Assembly: GCA_964016885.1 (NCBI GenBank)
Contig: OZ024741.1
Location: forward strand, 410,845,464-410,909,463
Direction of reading: 5' to 3'
DNA length: 64,000 nucleotides
DNA from: Eledone cirrhosa
Lineage: Eukaryota > Mollusca > Cephalopoda > Octopoda > Eledonidae
The notes under the pieces were generated by a model. The model did no database searches. It was not told the origin of the DNA and saw only the letters and a list, made by a program, of their open reading frames with translations. Shown here piece by piece: positions 43,501 to 57,596 of the stretch; positions within the stretch are counted from its first letter, which is position 1, and every line of letters begins with the position of its first letter. Made by a program: the position numbers and the translations under genes.

Positions 43501-44645
43501 ACGTATGTCCTACTGTTATATTATATTGTTCTATATCCTCTGTGTTATATGTACGTCCTACTGTTATATTATATTGTTCTATATCCTCTGTTATACCTAT
43601 GTCCTACTGTTATATTATATTCTTCTATATCCTCTGTGTTATACGTATCTCCTACTGTTATATTATATTGTTGTATATCCTCTGTTATACGTATGTCCTA
43701 CTGTTATATTATATTGTTCTATATCCTCTTTGTTATACGTATGTCCTTCTGTTATATTATATTGTTCTATATCCTCTCTGTTATACGTATGTCCTACTGT
43801 TATATTATATTGTACGATATCCCCTGTGTTATACGTATCTCCTACTGCTATATTATATTGTTGTATATCCTCTGTTATACGTATGTCCTACTGTTATATT
43901 ATATTGTTCTATATCCTCTGTGTTATACGTATGTCCTTCTGTTATATTATATTGTTCTATATCCTCTGTGTTATGCGTATGTCCTACTGTTATATTATAT
44001 TGTCCTATATCCTGTTTTATACGTATGTCCTACTGTTATATTAAATTGTTCTATATCCTCTGTGTTATACCTATGTTCTACTGTTATATAATATTGTCCT
44101 ATATCCTCTGTTTTATACGTATGTCCTACTGTTATATTATATTGTTCTATATCCTCTGTTATACGTATGTCCTACTGTTATATTATATTGTCTATATCCT
44201 CTGTGTTATACGTATCTCCTACTGTTATATTATATTGTTCTATATCCTCTGTTATACCTATGTCCTACTGTTATATTATATTGTTCTATATCCTGTGTTA
44301 TACGTATGTCCTTCTGTTATATTATATTGTTTTATATCCTCTCTGTTATACGTATGTCCTAATGTTATACGATATTGTTCTATGTCCTGTTTTATACGTA
44401 TGTCCTACTGTTATATTATATCGTTGTATATCCTCTGTGTTATACGTATGTCCTACTGTTATATTATATCGTTGTATATCCTCTGTGTTATACGTATGTC
44501 CTACTCTTATATTATATGTTTCTATATCCTCTGTGTTATACCTATGTCCTACTGTAATATGATATTGTTCTATATCCTCTGTTATACCTATGTCCTACTG
44601 TTATATTATATTGTTATATATCCGCTGTTATACCTAAGTCCTACT
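40576..44645 (+). repeat. 4,070-bp HOR unit, copy 2
   Basis: Adjacent copy of 36,506-40,575. By eye I noted about twenty substitutions and no length change, around 99.5% identity. Examples, copy 1 then copy 2: GTTATATATCC/GTTCTATATCC near 36,950/41,020; CCTGTTTTATACG/CCTGATTTATACG near 38,134/42,204; TTATATTGTTC/TTATGTTGTTC near 38,555/42,625; GTTTGTATATCC/GTTTCTATATCC near 40,451/44,521. It is one of the youngest duplications in the window. A collapsed or expanded assembly is a possible alternative. Confidence 0.9.
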
Positions 44646-47600
44646 GTTATAATATATTGTTCTATATCCTCAGTGTTATACGTATGCCTACTGTTATATT
44701 ATATTGTTCTATATCTTCTGTGTTATACGTATGTCCTACTGTTATATTATCTTTTCCTATATCCTCTGTTATACCTGTCCTACTGTTATATCATATTGTT
44801 CTATATCCTCTGTTATACCTATGTCCTACTGTTATAATATATGGTTCTATATCCTCTGTGTTATACGTATGCCTACTGTTATATTATATTGTTCTATATC
44901 CTCTGTTATTCGTATGTCCTACTGTTATATTATATCGTTGTATATCCTCTGTGTTATTCGTATGTCCTACTGTTATATTATATCGTTGTATATCCTCTGT
45001 GTTATACGTATGTCCTACTCTTATATTATATGTTTCTATATCCTCTGTGTTATACCTATGTCATACTGTTTTATTATATTATTTTCTATCCTCTCTTTTA
45101 TACCTATGTCCTACTGTTATAATATTTTGTTCTATATCCTATGTGTTATACGTATTTCCTACTGTTATATATTGTTCTATATCCTCTGTCCTACTGTTAT
45201 ATTATATTGTTCTATATCCTCTGTGTTATACCTATATCCTACTCTTATATTATATTGTTCTATATCTTCTGTGTTATACGTATGTCCTACTGTTATATAA
45301 TTTTGTCCTATATCCTCTGTTTTATACGTATGTCCTACTGTTATATTAAATTGATCTATATCCTCTGTGTTATACCTATGTCCTACTGTTATATTATACT
45401 GTTCTCTATCCTCTGTGTTATTCGTATGTCCTACTGTTATATTATATCGTTCTATATCCTCTGTTATACATATGTCCTAATGTATTATATTATTCTATAT
45501 CCTCTGTGTTATATGTATCTCCTACTGTCATATTATATTGTTCTATATCCTCTGTGTTATACCTATGTCCTACTGTTATATTATACTGTTCTATATCTTC
45601 TGTCTTATTCGTATGTCCTACTGTTATATTATATCGTTCTATATCCTGTTATACCTATGTCCTACTGTTATATTATATTGTTCTATATCCTCTGGGTTAT
45701 ACGTATGTCTTACTGTTATATTATATTGTTCTATATCCTCTGTGTTATACGTATGTCCTACTGTTATATTATATTGTTCTATATCCTCTGTGTTATACGT
45801 ATGTCTTACTGTTATATTATATTGTTCCATATTCTCTGTGTTATACGTATGTACTACTGTTATATTATATTGTTCTATATCCTCTGTTATAACAATGTCC
45901 TACTGTTAAATTATATTGTTCTATATCCTCTGTGTTATACGTATTTCCTACTGTTATATAATATTGTCCTATATCCTCTGTTTTATACGTATGTCCTACT
46001 GTTATATTAAATTGTTCTATATCCTCTGTGTTATACCTATGTCCTACTGTTATATTATACTGTTCTATATCATCTGTGTTATACGTATGTCCTACCGTTA
46101 TATTATATTGTCCTATATCCTGTTTTATACGTGTGTCCTACTGTTATATTAAACTGTTCTATATCCTCTGTGCTATACCTATCTTCTACTGATATATTAT
46201 ACTCTTCTATAACCTCTGTGTTATTCGTATGTCCTACTGTTATATTATATTGTTCGATATCCTCTGTTATACCTATGACCTACTGTTATATTATATTGTT
46301 CTATATCCTCTGTTATACCTATGTCCTACTGTTATATTATATTGTTCTATATCCTCTGTGTTATACGCATGTCTTACTGTTATATTATATTGTTCTATAT
46401 CCTCTGTGTTATACCTATATCCTACTCTTATATTATATTTTTCTATATCTTCTGTGTTATACGTATGTCCTACTGTTATATAATTTTGTCCTATATCCTC
46501 TGTTTTATACGTATGTCCTACTGTTATTTTAAATTGATCTATATCCTCTGTGTTATACCTACGTCCTACTGTTATATTATACTGTTCTCTATCCTCTGTG
46601 TTATTCGTATGTCCTACTGTTATATTGTATCGTTCTATATCCTCTGTTATACCTATGTCCTACTGTTATATTATATTGTTCTATATCCTCTGTGTTATAC
46701 GTATGTCCTACTGTTATATTATATTGTTCTATATTATCTGTGTTATATGTATGTACTACTGTTATATTATATTGTTCTATATCCTCTGTTATACCTATGT
46801 CCTACTGTTATATTATATTGTTCTATATCCTATGTGTTATACGTATGTACTACTGTTATATTATATTGTTCTATATCCTCTGTTATACCTATGTCCTACT
46901 GTTATATTATATTGTTCTATATCCTCTGTTATACATATGTCCTAATGTATTATATTATTCTATATCCTCTGTGTTATATGTATCTCCTACTGTTATATTA
47001 TATTGTTCTATATCCTCTGTGTTATACCTATATCCTACTGTTATATTATATTGTTCTATATCCTCTGTGTTATACCTATGTCCTACTGTTATATTATACT
47101 GTTCTATATCTTCTGTCTTATTCGTATGTCCTACTGTTATATTATATCGTTCTATATCCTGTTATACCTATGTCCTACTGTTATATTATATTGTTCTATA
47201 TCCTCTGTGTTATACGTATGTCTTACTGTTATATTATATTGTTCCATATTCTCTGTGTTATACGTATGTACTACTGTTATATTATATTGTTCTATATCCT
47301 CTGTTATAACAATGTCCAACTGTTATATTATATTGTTCTATATCCTCTGTGTTATACGTATTTCCTACTGTTATATAATATTGTCCTATATCCTCTGTTT
47401 TATACGTATGTCCTACTGTTATATTAAATTGTTCTATATCCTCTGTGTTATACCTATGTTCTACTGTTATATTATACTGTTCTATATCATCTGTGTTATA
47501 CGTATGTCCTACCGTTATATTATATTGTCCTATATCCTGTTTTATACGTGTGTCCTACTGTTATATTAAACCGTTCTATATCCTCTGTGCTATACCTATC

Positions 47601-48400
47601 TTCTACTGATATATTATACTCTTCTATAACCTCTGTGTTATTCGTATGTCCTACTGTTATATTATATTGTTCGATATCCTCTGTTATACCTATGACCTAC
47701 TGTTATATTATATTGTTCTATATCCTCTGTTATACCTATGTCCTACTGTTATATTATATTGTTCTATATCCTCTGTGTTATACGCATGTCTTACTGTTAT
47801 ATTATATTGTTCTATATCCTGTGTTATACCTATGTCCTACTCTTATATTATGTTTCTATATCCTCTATGTTATACGTATGTCCTACTGTTATATTATATC
47901 GTTGTATATCTTCTGTGTTATACCTATGTCCTACTATTATATTATATTGTTCTATATCCTCTGTTATAACTATGTCCTACTGTTATATTATATTGTTCTA
48001 TATTCTCTGTTATAACTATGTCCTACTGTTATATTATATTGTTCTATATCCTCTGTTTTTCGCATGTCTTACTGTTATATTATATTGTTCTATATCCTCT
48101 GTGTTATACGTTTGTCCTACTGTTATATTATATTGTTCTATATCCTGTGTGTTATACGTATGTCCTACTGTTATATTATATTGTTCTATATCCTCTGTTA
48201 TACCTATGTCCTACTGTTATATTATATTGTTCTATATCCTCTGTGTTATACGTATGTCCTTCTGTTATATTATATTGTTCTATATCCTCTCTGTTATGCG
48301 TATGTCCTACTGTTATATTATATTGTCCTATATCCTGTTTTATACGTATGTCCTACTGTTATATTAAATTGTTCTATATCCTCTGTGTTATACCTATGTC
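44646..48400 (+). repeat. Mosaic P-, QR- and block B-like satellite zone
   Basis: 44,646 to about 45,460 follows the path of 17,090-17,905 (offset about 27,555), including TTATCTTTTCCTATATCC near 44,748, the ATATATGGTTC monomer near 44,839 and a 35-bp monomer at 45,172. It then jumps, by an internal deletion relative to P, to a TATACATATGTCCTAATG monomer near 45,467. 46,131-47,540 repeats P-like sequence with monomers missing, and 47,548-48,360 is QR-like with further losses. No unique DNA was seen. Confidence 0.8.
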
Positions 48401-51400
48401 CTACTGTTATATTATATTGTTCTATATCCTGTGTTATACGTATGTCCTTCTGTTATATTATATTGTTTTATATCCTCTCTGTTATACGTATGTCCTAATG
48501 TTATATTATATTGTTCTATATCCTCTGTTATACGTATGTCCTACTGTTATATTATATGTTTCTATATCCTCTGTGTTATACCTATGTCCTACTGTTATAT
48601 TATATTGTTCTATATCCTCTGTTATACCTATGTCCTACTCTTATATTATATTGTTCTATATCATCTGTTATACCTATGTCCTACTGTTATAATATATTGT
48701 TCTATATCCTCAGTGTTATACGTATGCCTACTGTTATATTATATTGTTCTATATCTTCTGTGTTATACGTATGTCCTACTGTTATATTATATTGTTCTAT
48801 ATCCTCTGTTATACCTATGTCCTAATGTTATATTATATTGTTATATATCCTCTGTTATACCTATGTCCTACTGTTATAATATATTGTTCTATATCCTCTG
48901 TGTTATACGTATCTCCTACTGTTATATTATATTGTTCTATATCCTCTGTTATACCTATGTCATACTGTTATATTATATTGTTCTATGTCCTCTGTGTTAT
49001 ACGTATGTCCTTCTGTTATATTATATTGTTCTATATCCTCTCTGTTATACGTATGTCCTACTGTTATACGATATTGTTCTATATCCTGTTTTATACGTAT
49101 GTCCTACTGTTATATTAAATTGTTCTATATCCTCTGTGTTATACCTATGTTCTACTGTTATATTATACTCTTCTATATCCTCTGTGTTATACGTATGTCC
49201 TACTGTTATATTATATCGTTGTATATCCTCTGTGTTATACGTATGTCCTACTCTTATATTATATGTTTCTCTATCCTCTGTGTTATACCTATGTCCTACT
49301 GTTATATGATATTGTTCTATATCCGCTGTTATACCTATGTCCTACTGTTATATTATATTGTTCTATATCCTCTGTTATACCTATGTCCTACTGTTATAAT
49401 ATATTGTTCTATATCCTATGTGTTATACGTATGCCTACTGTTATATTATATTGTTCTATATCCTCTGTGTTATTCGTATGTCCTACTGTTATATTATATC
49501 GTTGTATATCCTGTGTTATTTGTATGTCCTACTGTTATATTATATCGTTGTATATCCTCTGTGTTATACGTATGTCCTACTCTTATATTATATGTTTCTA
49601 TATCCTCTGTGTTATACCTATGTCATACTGTTTTATTATATTATTTTCTATCCTCTCTTTTATACCTATGTCCTACTGTTATAATATTTTGTTCTATATC
49701 CTATGTGTTATACGTATTTCCTACTGTTATATTATATTGTTCTATATCCTCTGTGTTATACCTATATCCTACTGTTATATTATATTGTTCTATATCCTCT
49801 GTGTTATACGTATGTCCTACTGTTATATAATTTTGTCCTATATCCTCTGTTTTATACGTATGTCCTACTGTTATATTAAATTGTTCTATATCCTCTGTGT
49901 TATACCTACTTCCTACTGTTATATTATACTGTTCTCTATCCTCTGTGTTATTCGTATGTCCTACTGTTATATTATATCGTTCTATATCCTGTTATACTTA
50001 TGTCCTACTGTTATATTATATTGTTCTATATCCTCTGCGTTATACGTATGTCCTACTGTTATATTATATTGTTCTATATCCTCTGTGTTATACGTATGTC
50101 CTACTGTTATATTATATTGTTCTATATTATCTGTGTTATACGTATGTACTACTTTTATATTATATTGTTCTATATCCTCTGTTATACCTATGTCCTACTG
50201 TTATATTATATTGTTCTATATCCTGTGTTATACGTATGTACTACTGTTATATTATATTGTTCTATATTCTCTGTTATACCTATGTCCTACTGTTATATTA
50301 TATTGTTCTATATCCTGTTATACATATGTCCTAATGTATTATATTATTCTATATCCTCTGTGTTATACGTATCTCCTACTGTTATATTATATTGTTCTAT
50401 ATCCTCTGTGTTATACCTATATCCTACTGTTATATTATATTGTTCTATATCCTCTGTTATACCTATGTCCTACTGTTATATTATATTGTTCTATATCCAC
50501 TGTGTTATACGTATGTCCTACTGTTATATTAAATTCTTCTATATCCTCTGTGTTATACGTATGTCCTACTGTTATATTACATTGTTCTTTATCCTCTGTG
50601 TTATACGTATGTCCTACCGTTATATTATATTGTCCTATATCCTGTTTTATACGCATGTCTTACTGTTATATTATATTGTTCTATATCCTGTGTTATACCT
50701 ATGTGCTACTCTTATATTATGTTTCTATATCCCCTGTGTTATACGTATGTCCTACTGTTATATTATATCGTTGTATATCCTCTTTGTTATACGTATGTCC
50801 TACTCTTATATTATATGTTACTATATCCTCTGTGTTATACCTATGTCATACAGTTTTATTATATTATTTTCTATCCTCTGTTTTATACCTATATCCTACT
50901 GTTATATTACATTATTCTATAACCTCTGTGTTATACGTATGTCCTACTGTTATATTATATTGTTCTATATCTTGTGTTATACCTATGTCCTACTGTTATA
51001 TTATATTGTTCTATATCCTCTGTTATAACTATGTCCTACTGTTATATTATATTGTTCTATATCCTCTGTGTTATACGCATGTCTTACTGTTATATTATAT
51101 TGTCCTATATCCTCTGTGTTATACGTTTGTCCTACTGTTATATTATATTGTTCTATATCCTGTGTGTTATACGTATGTCCTACTGTTATATTATATTGTT
51201 CTATATCCTCTGTGTTATATGTATGTCCTACTGTTATATTATATTGTTCTATATCCTCTGTTATATCTAGGTCCTACTGTTATATTATATTGTTCTATAT
51301 CCTCTGTGTTATACGTATCTCCTACTGTTATATTATATTGTTGTATATCCTCTGTTATACGTATGTCCTACTGTTATATTATATTGTTCTATATCCTCTG

Positions 51401-53339
51401 TGTTATACGTATGTCCTTCTGTTATATTATATTGTTCTATATCCTCTCTGTTATACGTATGTCCTACTGTTATATTATATTGTTCGATATCCTCTGTGTT
51501 ATACGTATCTCCTACTGTTATATTATATTGTTCTATATCCTCTGTTATACCTATGTCCTACTGTTATAATATATTGTTCTATATCCTCTGTGTTATACGT
51601 ATGCCTACTGTTATATTATATTGTTCTATATCCCCTGTGTTATACGTATGTCCTTCTGTTATAATATGTTGTTCTATATCCTCTCTGTTATACCTATGTC
51701 CTACTGTTATATAATATTGTCCTATATCCTCTGATTTATACGTATGTCCTACTGTTATATTAAATTGTTCTATATCCTCTGTCTTATACGTATGTCCTAC
51801 TGTTATATTACATTGTTCTTTATCCTCTGTGTTATACGTATGTCCTACCGTTATATTATATTGTTCGATATCCTCTGTGTTATGCCTATGTACTACTGTT
51901 ATATTATATTGTTCTATATCCTCTGTTATACGTATCTCCTACTGTTATATTATATTGTTCTATATCCACTGTTATACCTATGTCCTACTGTTATATTATA
52001 TTGTTCTATATCCTCTGTGTTATACGTATGTCCTTCTGTTATATTATATTGTTCTATATCCTCTCTGTTATACGTATGTCCTAATGTTATACTATATTGT
52101 TCTATATCCTGTTTTATACGTATGTCCTACTGTTATATTAAATTGTTCTATATCCTCTGTATTATACCTATGTTCTACTGTTATATTATACTCTTCTATA
52201 TCCTCTGTGTTATACGTATGTCCTACTGTTATATTATATCGTTGTATATCCTGTGTTATACGTATGTCCTACTCTTATATTATATGTTTCTATATCCTCT
52301 GTGTTATACCTATGTCCTACTGTTATATTATACTGTTCTATATCGTCTGTCTTATTCGTATGTCCTACTGTTATATTATATCGTTCTATATCCTGTTATA
52401 CCTATGTCCTACTGTTATATTATATTGTTCTATATCCTCTGTGTTATACGTATGTCTTACTGTTATATTATATTGTTCTATATCCTCTGTGTTATACGTA
52501 TGTCCGACTGTTATATTATATTGTTCTATATCCTCTGTGTTATACGTATGTCTTACTGTTATATTATATTGTTCCATATTCTCTGTGTTATAAGTATGTA
52601 CTACTGTTATATTATATTGTTCTATATCCTCTGTTATAACAATGTCCTACTGTTATATTATATTGTTCTATATCCTCTGTGTTATACGTATGTCCTTCTG
52701 TTATATTATATTGTTCTATATCCTCTGTGTTATACGTATGTCCTACTGTTATATGATATTATCCTATATCCTCTGTTTTATACGTATGTCCTACTGTTAT
52801 GTTAAATTGTTCTATATCCTCTGTGTTATACCTATGTCCTACTGTTATATTATACTGTTCTATATCATCTGTGTTATACGTATGTCCTACCGTTATATTA
52901 TATTGTCCTATATCCTGTTTTATACGTGTGTCCACTGTTATATTAAACTGTTCTATATCCTCTGTGCTATACCTATCTTCTACTGATATATTATACTCTT
53001 CTATAACATCTGTGTTATTCGTATGACCTACTGTTATATTATATTGTTCTATATCCACTGTTATACCTATGTCCTACTGTTATATTATATTGTTCTATAT
53101 CCTCTGTGTCATACGCATGTCTTACTGTTATATTATATTGTTCTATATCCTCTGTGTTATACCTATGTCCTACTCTTATATTATGTTTCTATATCCTCTG
53201 TGTTATACGTATGTCCTACTGTTATATTAAATTGTTCTATATCCAGTGTTATACGTATGTCCTACTGTTATATTACATTATCTTTATCCTCTGTGTTATA
53301 CGTATGTCCTACCATTATATTATATTGTCCTATATCCTG
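48401..53339 (+). repeat. Heterogeneous satellite zone resembling the left end
   Basis: Monomer order here resembles the 1-5 kb and 12-15 kb zones: a TGTTCTCTATCC monomer near 49,929, TTACATTGTTCTTTATCC near 50,576, and the TTTTATTATATTATTTTC monomer near 49,630 and 50,855. There are many single-copy variants (for example CCTCTGCGTTATACG near 50,034 and TATATCTAGGTCC near 51,263). No long, near-perfect duplicate partner was found by eye for most of it, so it is among the less homogenised parts. Confidence 0.75.
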
Positions 53340-54480
53340 TTTTATACGCATGTCTTACTGTTATATTATATTGTTCTATATCCTCTGTGTTATACCTATG
53401 TGCTACTGTTATATTATATCGTTGTATATCCTCTGTGTTATACGTATGTCCTACTCTTATATTATATGTTAGTATATCCTCTGTGTTATACCTATGTCAT
53501 ACAGTTTTATTATATTATTTTCTATCCTCTGTTTTATACCTATATCCTACTGTTATATTACATTATTCTATATCCTGTGTGTTATACGTATGTCCTACTG
53601 TTATATTATATTGTTCTATATCTTCTGTGTTATACCTATGTCCTACTGTTATATTATATTGTTCTATATCCTTTGTTATAACTATGTCCTACTGTTATAT
53701 TATATTGTTCTATATCCTCTGTGTTATACGCATGTCTTACTGTTATAATATATTGTTCTATATCCTCTGTGTTATACGTTTGTCCTACTGTTATATTATA
53801 TTGTTCTATATCCTGTGTGTTATACGTATGTCCTACTGTTATATTATATTGTTCTATATCCTCTGTGTTATACGTATGTCCTACTGTTATATTATATTGT
53901 TCTATATCCTCTGTTATACCTATGTCCTACTGTTATATTATATTGTTCTATATCCTCTGTGTTATACGTATCTCCTACTGTTATATTATATTGTTGTATA
54001 TCCTCTGTTATACGTATGTCCTACTGTTATATTATATTGTTCTATATCCTCTGTGTTATACGTATGTCCTTCTGTTATATTATATTGTTCTATATCCTCT
54101 CTGTTATACGTATGTCCTACTGTTATATTATATTGCTCGATATCCTCTGTGTTATACATATGTCCTACTGTTATATTATATTGTTCGATATCCTCTGTTA
54201 TACCTATGACCTACTGTTATATTATATTGTTCTATATCCTCTGTTATACCTATGTCCTACTGTTATATTATATTGTTCTATATCCTCTGTGTCATACGCA
54301 TGTCTTACTGTTATATTATATTGTTCTATATCCTCTGTGTTATACCTATGTCCTACACTTATATTATGTTTCTATATCCTCTGTGTTATACGTATGTCCT
54401 ACTGTTATATTAAATTGTTCTATATCCTCTGTGTTATACGTATGTCCTACTGTTATATTACATTATCTTTATCCTCTGTG
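53340..54480 (+). repeat. Donor-like block C, copy 1
   Basis: Together with the next few bases (to about 54,514) this matches 58,298-59,472 at a constant offset of 4,958. The shared marks include TATATGTTAGTATATCC near 53,464/58,422, ATATTGCTCGATATCC near 54,132/59,090 and TCCTACACTTATATTATG near 54,351/59,309. A one-base difference, CTCTATATCC against TCTGTATCC, is visible near 53,853/58,811. It sits immediately left of the 3.1-kb HOR array and supplies the middle of that array's second copy. Confidence 0.85.
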
Positions 54481-57400
54481 TTATACGTATGTCCTACCGT
54501 TATATTATATTGTTCGATATCCTCTGTGTTATGCCTATGTACTACTGTTATATTATATTGTTCTATATCCTGTTATACGTATGTCCTACTGTTATATTAT
54601 ATTGTTCTATATCCTCTGTGTTATACGTATCTCCTACTGTTATATTATATTGTTCTATATCCAATGCTATACCTATGTCCTACTGTTATATTATATTGTT
54701 CTATATCCTCTGTGTTATACGTATGTCCTTCTGTTATATTATATTGTTCTATATCCTCTGTGTTATACGTATGTCCTACTGTTATATAATATTATCCTAT
54801 ATCCTCTGTTTTATACGTATGTCCTACTGTTATGTTAAATTGTTCTATATCCTCTGTGTTATACCTATGTCCTACTGTTATATTATATTGTTCTATATCA
54901 TGTGTTATACGTATGTCCTACCGTTATATTATATTGTCCTATATCCTGTTTTATACGTGTGTCCACTGTTATATTAAACTGTTCTATATCCTCTGTGCTA
55001 TACCTATCTTCTACTGATATATTATACTCTTCTATAACCTCTGTGTTATTCGTATGTCCTACTGTTATATTATATTGTTCGATATCCTCTGTTATACCTA
55101 TGACCTACTGTTATATTATATTGTTCTATATCCACTGTTATACCTATGTCCTACTGTTATATTATATTGTTCTATATCCTCTGTGTCATACGCATGTCTT
55201 ACTGTTATATTATATTGTTCTATATCCTCTGTGTTATACCTATGTCCTACTCTTATATTATGTTTCTATATCCTCTGTGTTATACGTATGTCCTACTGTT
55301 ATATTAAATTGTTCTATATCCTCTGTGTTATACGTATGTCCTACTGTTATATTACATTATCTTTATCCTCTGTGTTATACGTATGTCCTACCATTATATT
55401 ATATTGTCCTATATCCTGTTTTATACGCATGTCTTACTGTTATATTATATTGTTCTATATCCTCTGTGTTATACCTATGTGCTACTGTTATATTATATCG
55501 TTGTATATCCTCTGTGTTATACGTATGTCCTACTCTTATATTATATGTTAGTATATCCTCTGTGTTATACCTATGACATACAGTTTTATTATATTATTTT
55601 CTATCCTGTTTTATACCTATATCCTACTGTTATATTACATTATTCTATATCCTCTGTGTTATACGTATGTCCTACTGTTATATTATATTGTTCTATATCT
55701 TCTGTGTTATACCTATGTCCTACTGTTATATTATATTGTTCTATATCCTTTGTTATAACTATGTCCTACTGTTATATTATATTGTTCTATATCCTCTGTG
55801 TTATACGCATGTCTTACTGTTATATTATATTGTTCTATATCCTCTGTTATACCTATGTCCTACTGTTATATTATATTGTTCTATATCCTCTGTGTTATAC
55901 GTATCTCCTACTGTTATATTATATTGTTGTATATCCTCTGTTATACGTATGTCCTACTGTTATATTATATTGTTCTATATCCTGTGTTATACGTATGTCC
56001 TTCTGTTATATTATATTGTTCTATATCCTCTCTGTTATACATATGTCCTACTGTTATATTATATTGTTCGATATCCTCTGTTATACCTATGACCTACTGT
56101 TATATTATATTGTTCTATATCATCTGTTATACCTATGTCCTACTGTTATATTATATTGTTCTATATCCTCTGTGTTATACCTATGTCCTACTCTTATATT
56201 ATGTTTCTATATCCTGTGTTATACGTATGTCCTACTGTTATATTAAATTGTTCTATATCCTCTGTGTTATACGTATGTCCTACTGTTATCTTACATTATC
56301 TTTATCCTCTGTGTTATACGTATGTCCTACCGTTATATTATATTGTCCTATATCCTGTTTTATACGCATGTCTTACTGTTATATTATATTGTTCTATATC
56401 CTCTGTGTTATACCTATGTGCTACTGTTATATTATATCGTTGTATATCCTCTGTGTTATACGTATGTCCTACTCTTATATTATATGTTAGTATATCCTCT
56501 GTGTTATACCTATGTCATACAGTTTTATTATATTATTTTCTATCCTCTGTTTTATACCTATATCCTACTGTTATATTACATTATTCTATATCCTCTGTGT
56601 TATACGTATGTCCTACTGTTATATTATATTGTTCTATATCTTCTGTGTTATACCTATGTCCTACTGTTATATTATATTGTTCTATATCCTTTGTTATAAC
56701 TATGTCCTACTGCTATATTATATTGTTCTATATCCTCTGTGTTATACGCATGTCTTACTGTTATATTATATTGTTCTATATCCTCTGTGTTATACGTTTG
56801 TCCTACTGTTATATTATATTGTTCTATATCCTGTGTGTTATACGTATGTCCTACTGTTATATTATATTGTTCTATATCCTCTGTGTTATACGTATGTCCT
56901 ACTGTTATATTATATTGTTCTATATCCTCTGTGTTATACGTATGTCCTTCTGTTATATTATATTGTTCTATATCCTCTCTGTTATACGTATGTCCTTCTG
57001 TTATATTATATTGTTCTATATCCTCTGTTATGCGTATGTCCTACTGTTATATTATATTGTCCTATATCCTGTTTTATACGTATGTCCTACTGTTATATTA
57101 AATTGTTCTATATCCTCTGTGTTATACCTATGTTCTACTGTTATATTATACTCTTCTATATCCTCTGTGTTATACGTATGTCCTACTGTTATATTATATC
57201 GTTGTATATCCTCTGTGTTATACGTATGTCCTACTCTTATATTATATGCTTCTATATCCTCTGTGTTACACGTATGTCCTACTGTTATATTATATTGTTC
57301 TATATCCTCTGTTATACCTATGTCCTACTGTTATATTATATTGTTCTATATCCTCTGTTATACCTATGTCCTACTGTTATAATATGTTGTTCTATATCCT

Positions 57401-57596
57401 CTGTGTTATACGTATGCCTACTGTTATATTATATTGTTCTATATCCCCTGTGTTATACCTATGTCCTACTGTTATATAATATTGTCCTATATCCTCTGTT
57501 TTATACGTATGTCCTACTGTTATATTAAATTGTTCTATATCCTCTGTCTTATACGTATGTCCTACTGTTATATTACATTGTTCGTTATCCTCTGTG
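54481..57596 (+). repeat. 3.1-kb HOR, copy 1 (3,116 bp)
   Basis: Starts at TTATACGTATGTCCTACCG followed by a GTTCGATATCC monomer and a TTATGCCTATGTAC monomer; the same start recurs at 57,597, 60,720 and 63,836. Other marks are the CCAATGCTATACC monomer near 54,661, TTATGTTAAATTG near 54,830 and the CGTGTGTCCACTG monomer near 54,956. It matches copy 3 at offset 6,239 along nearly all its length. Confidence 0.9.

Noticed and set aside
49263..51569. A 768-codon plus-strand open frame, and dozens of others of 60-650 codons
   Set aside because: All consist of the same three 16-residue translations of the satellite monomer, with frame switches at 46-bp copies. Overlapping frames are open at once, and there is no codon-position signal, start context or domain.
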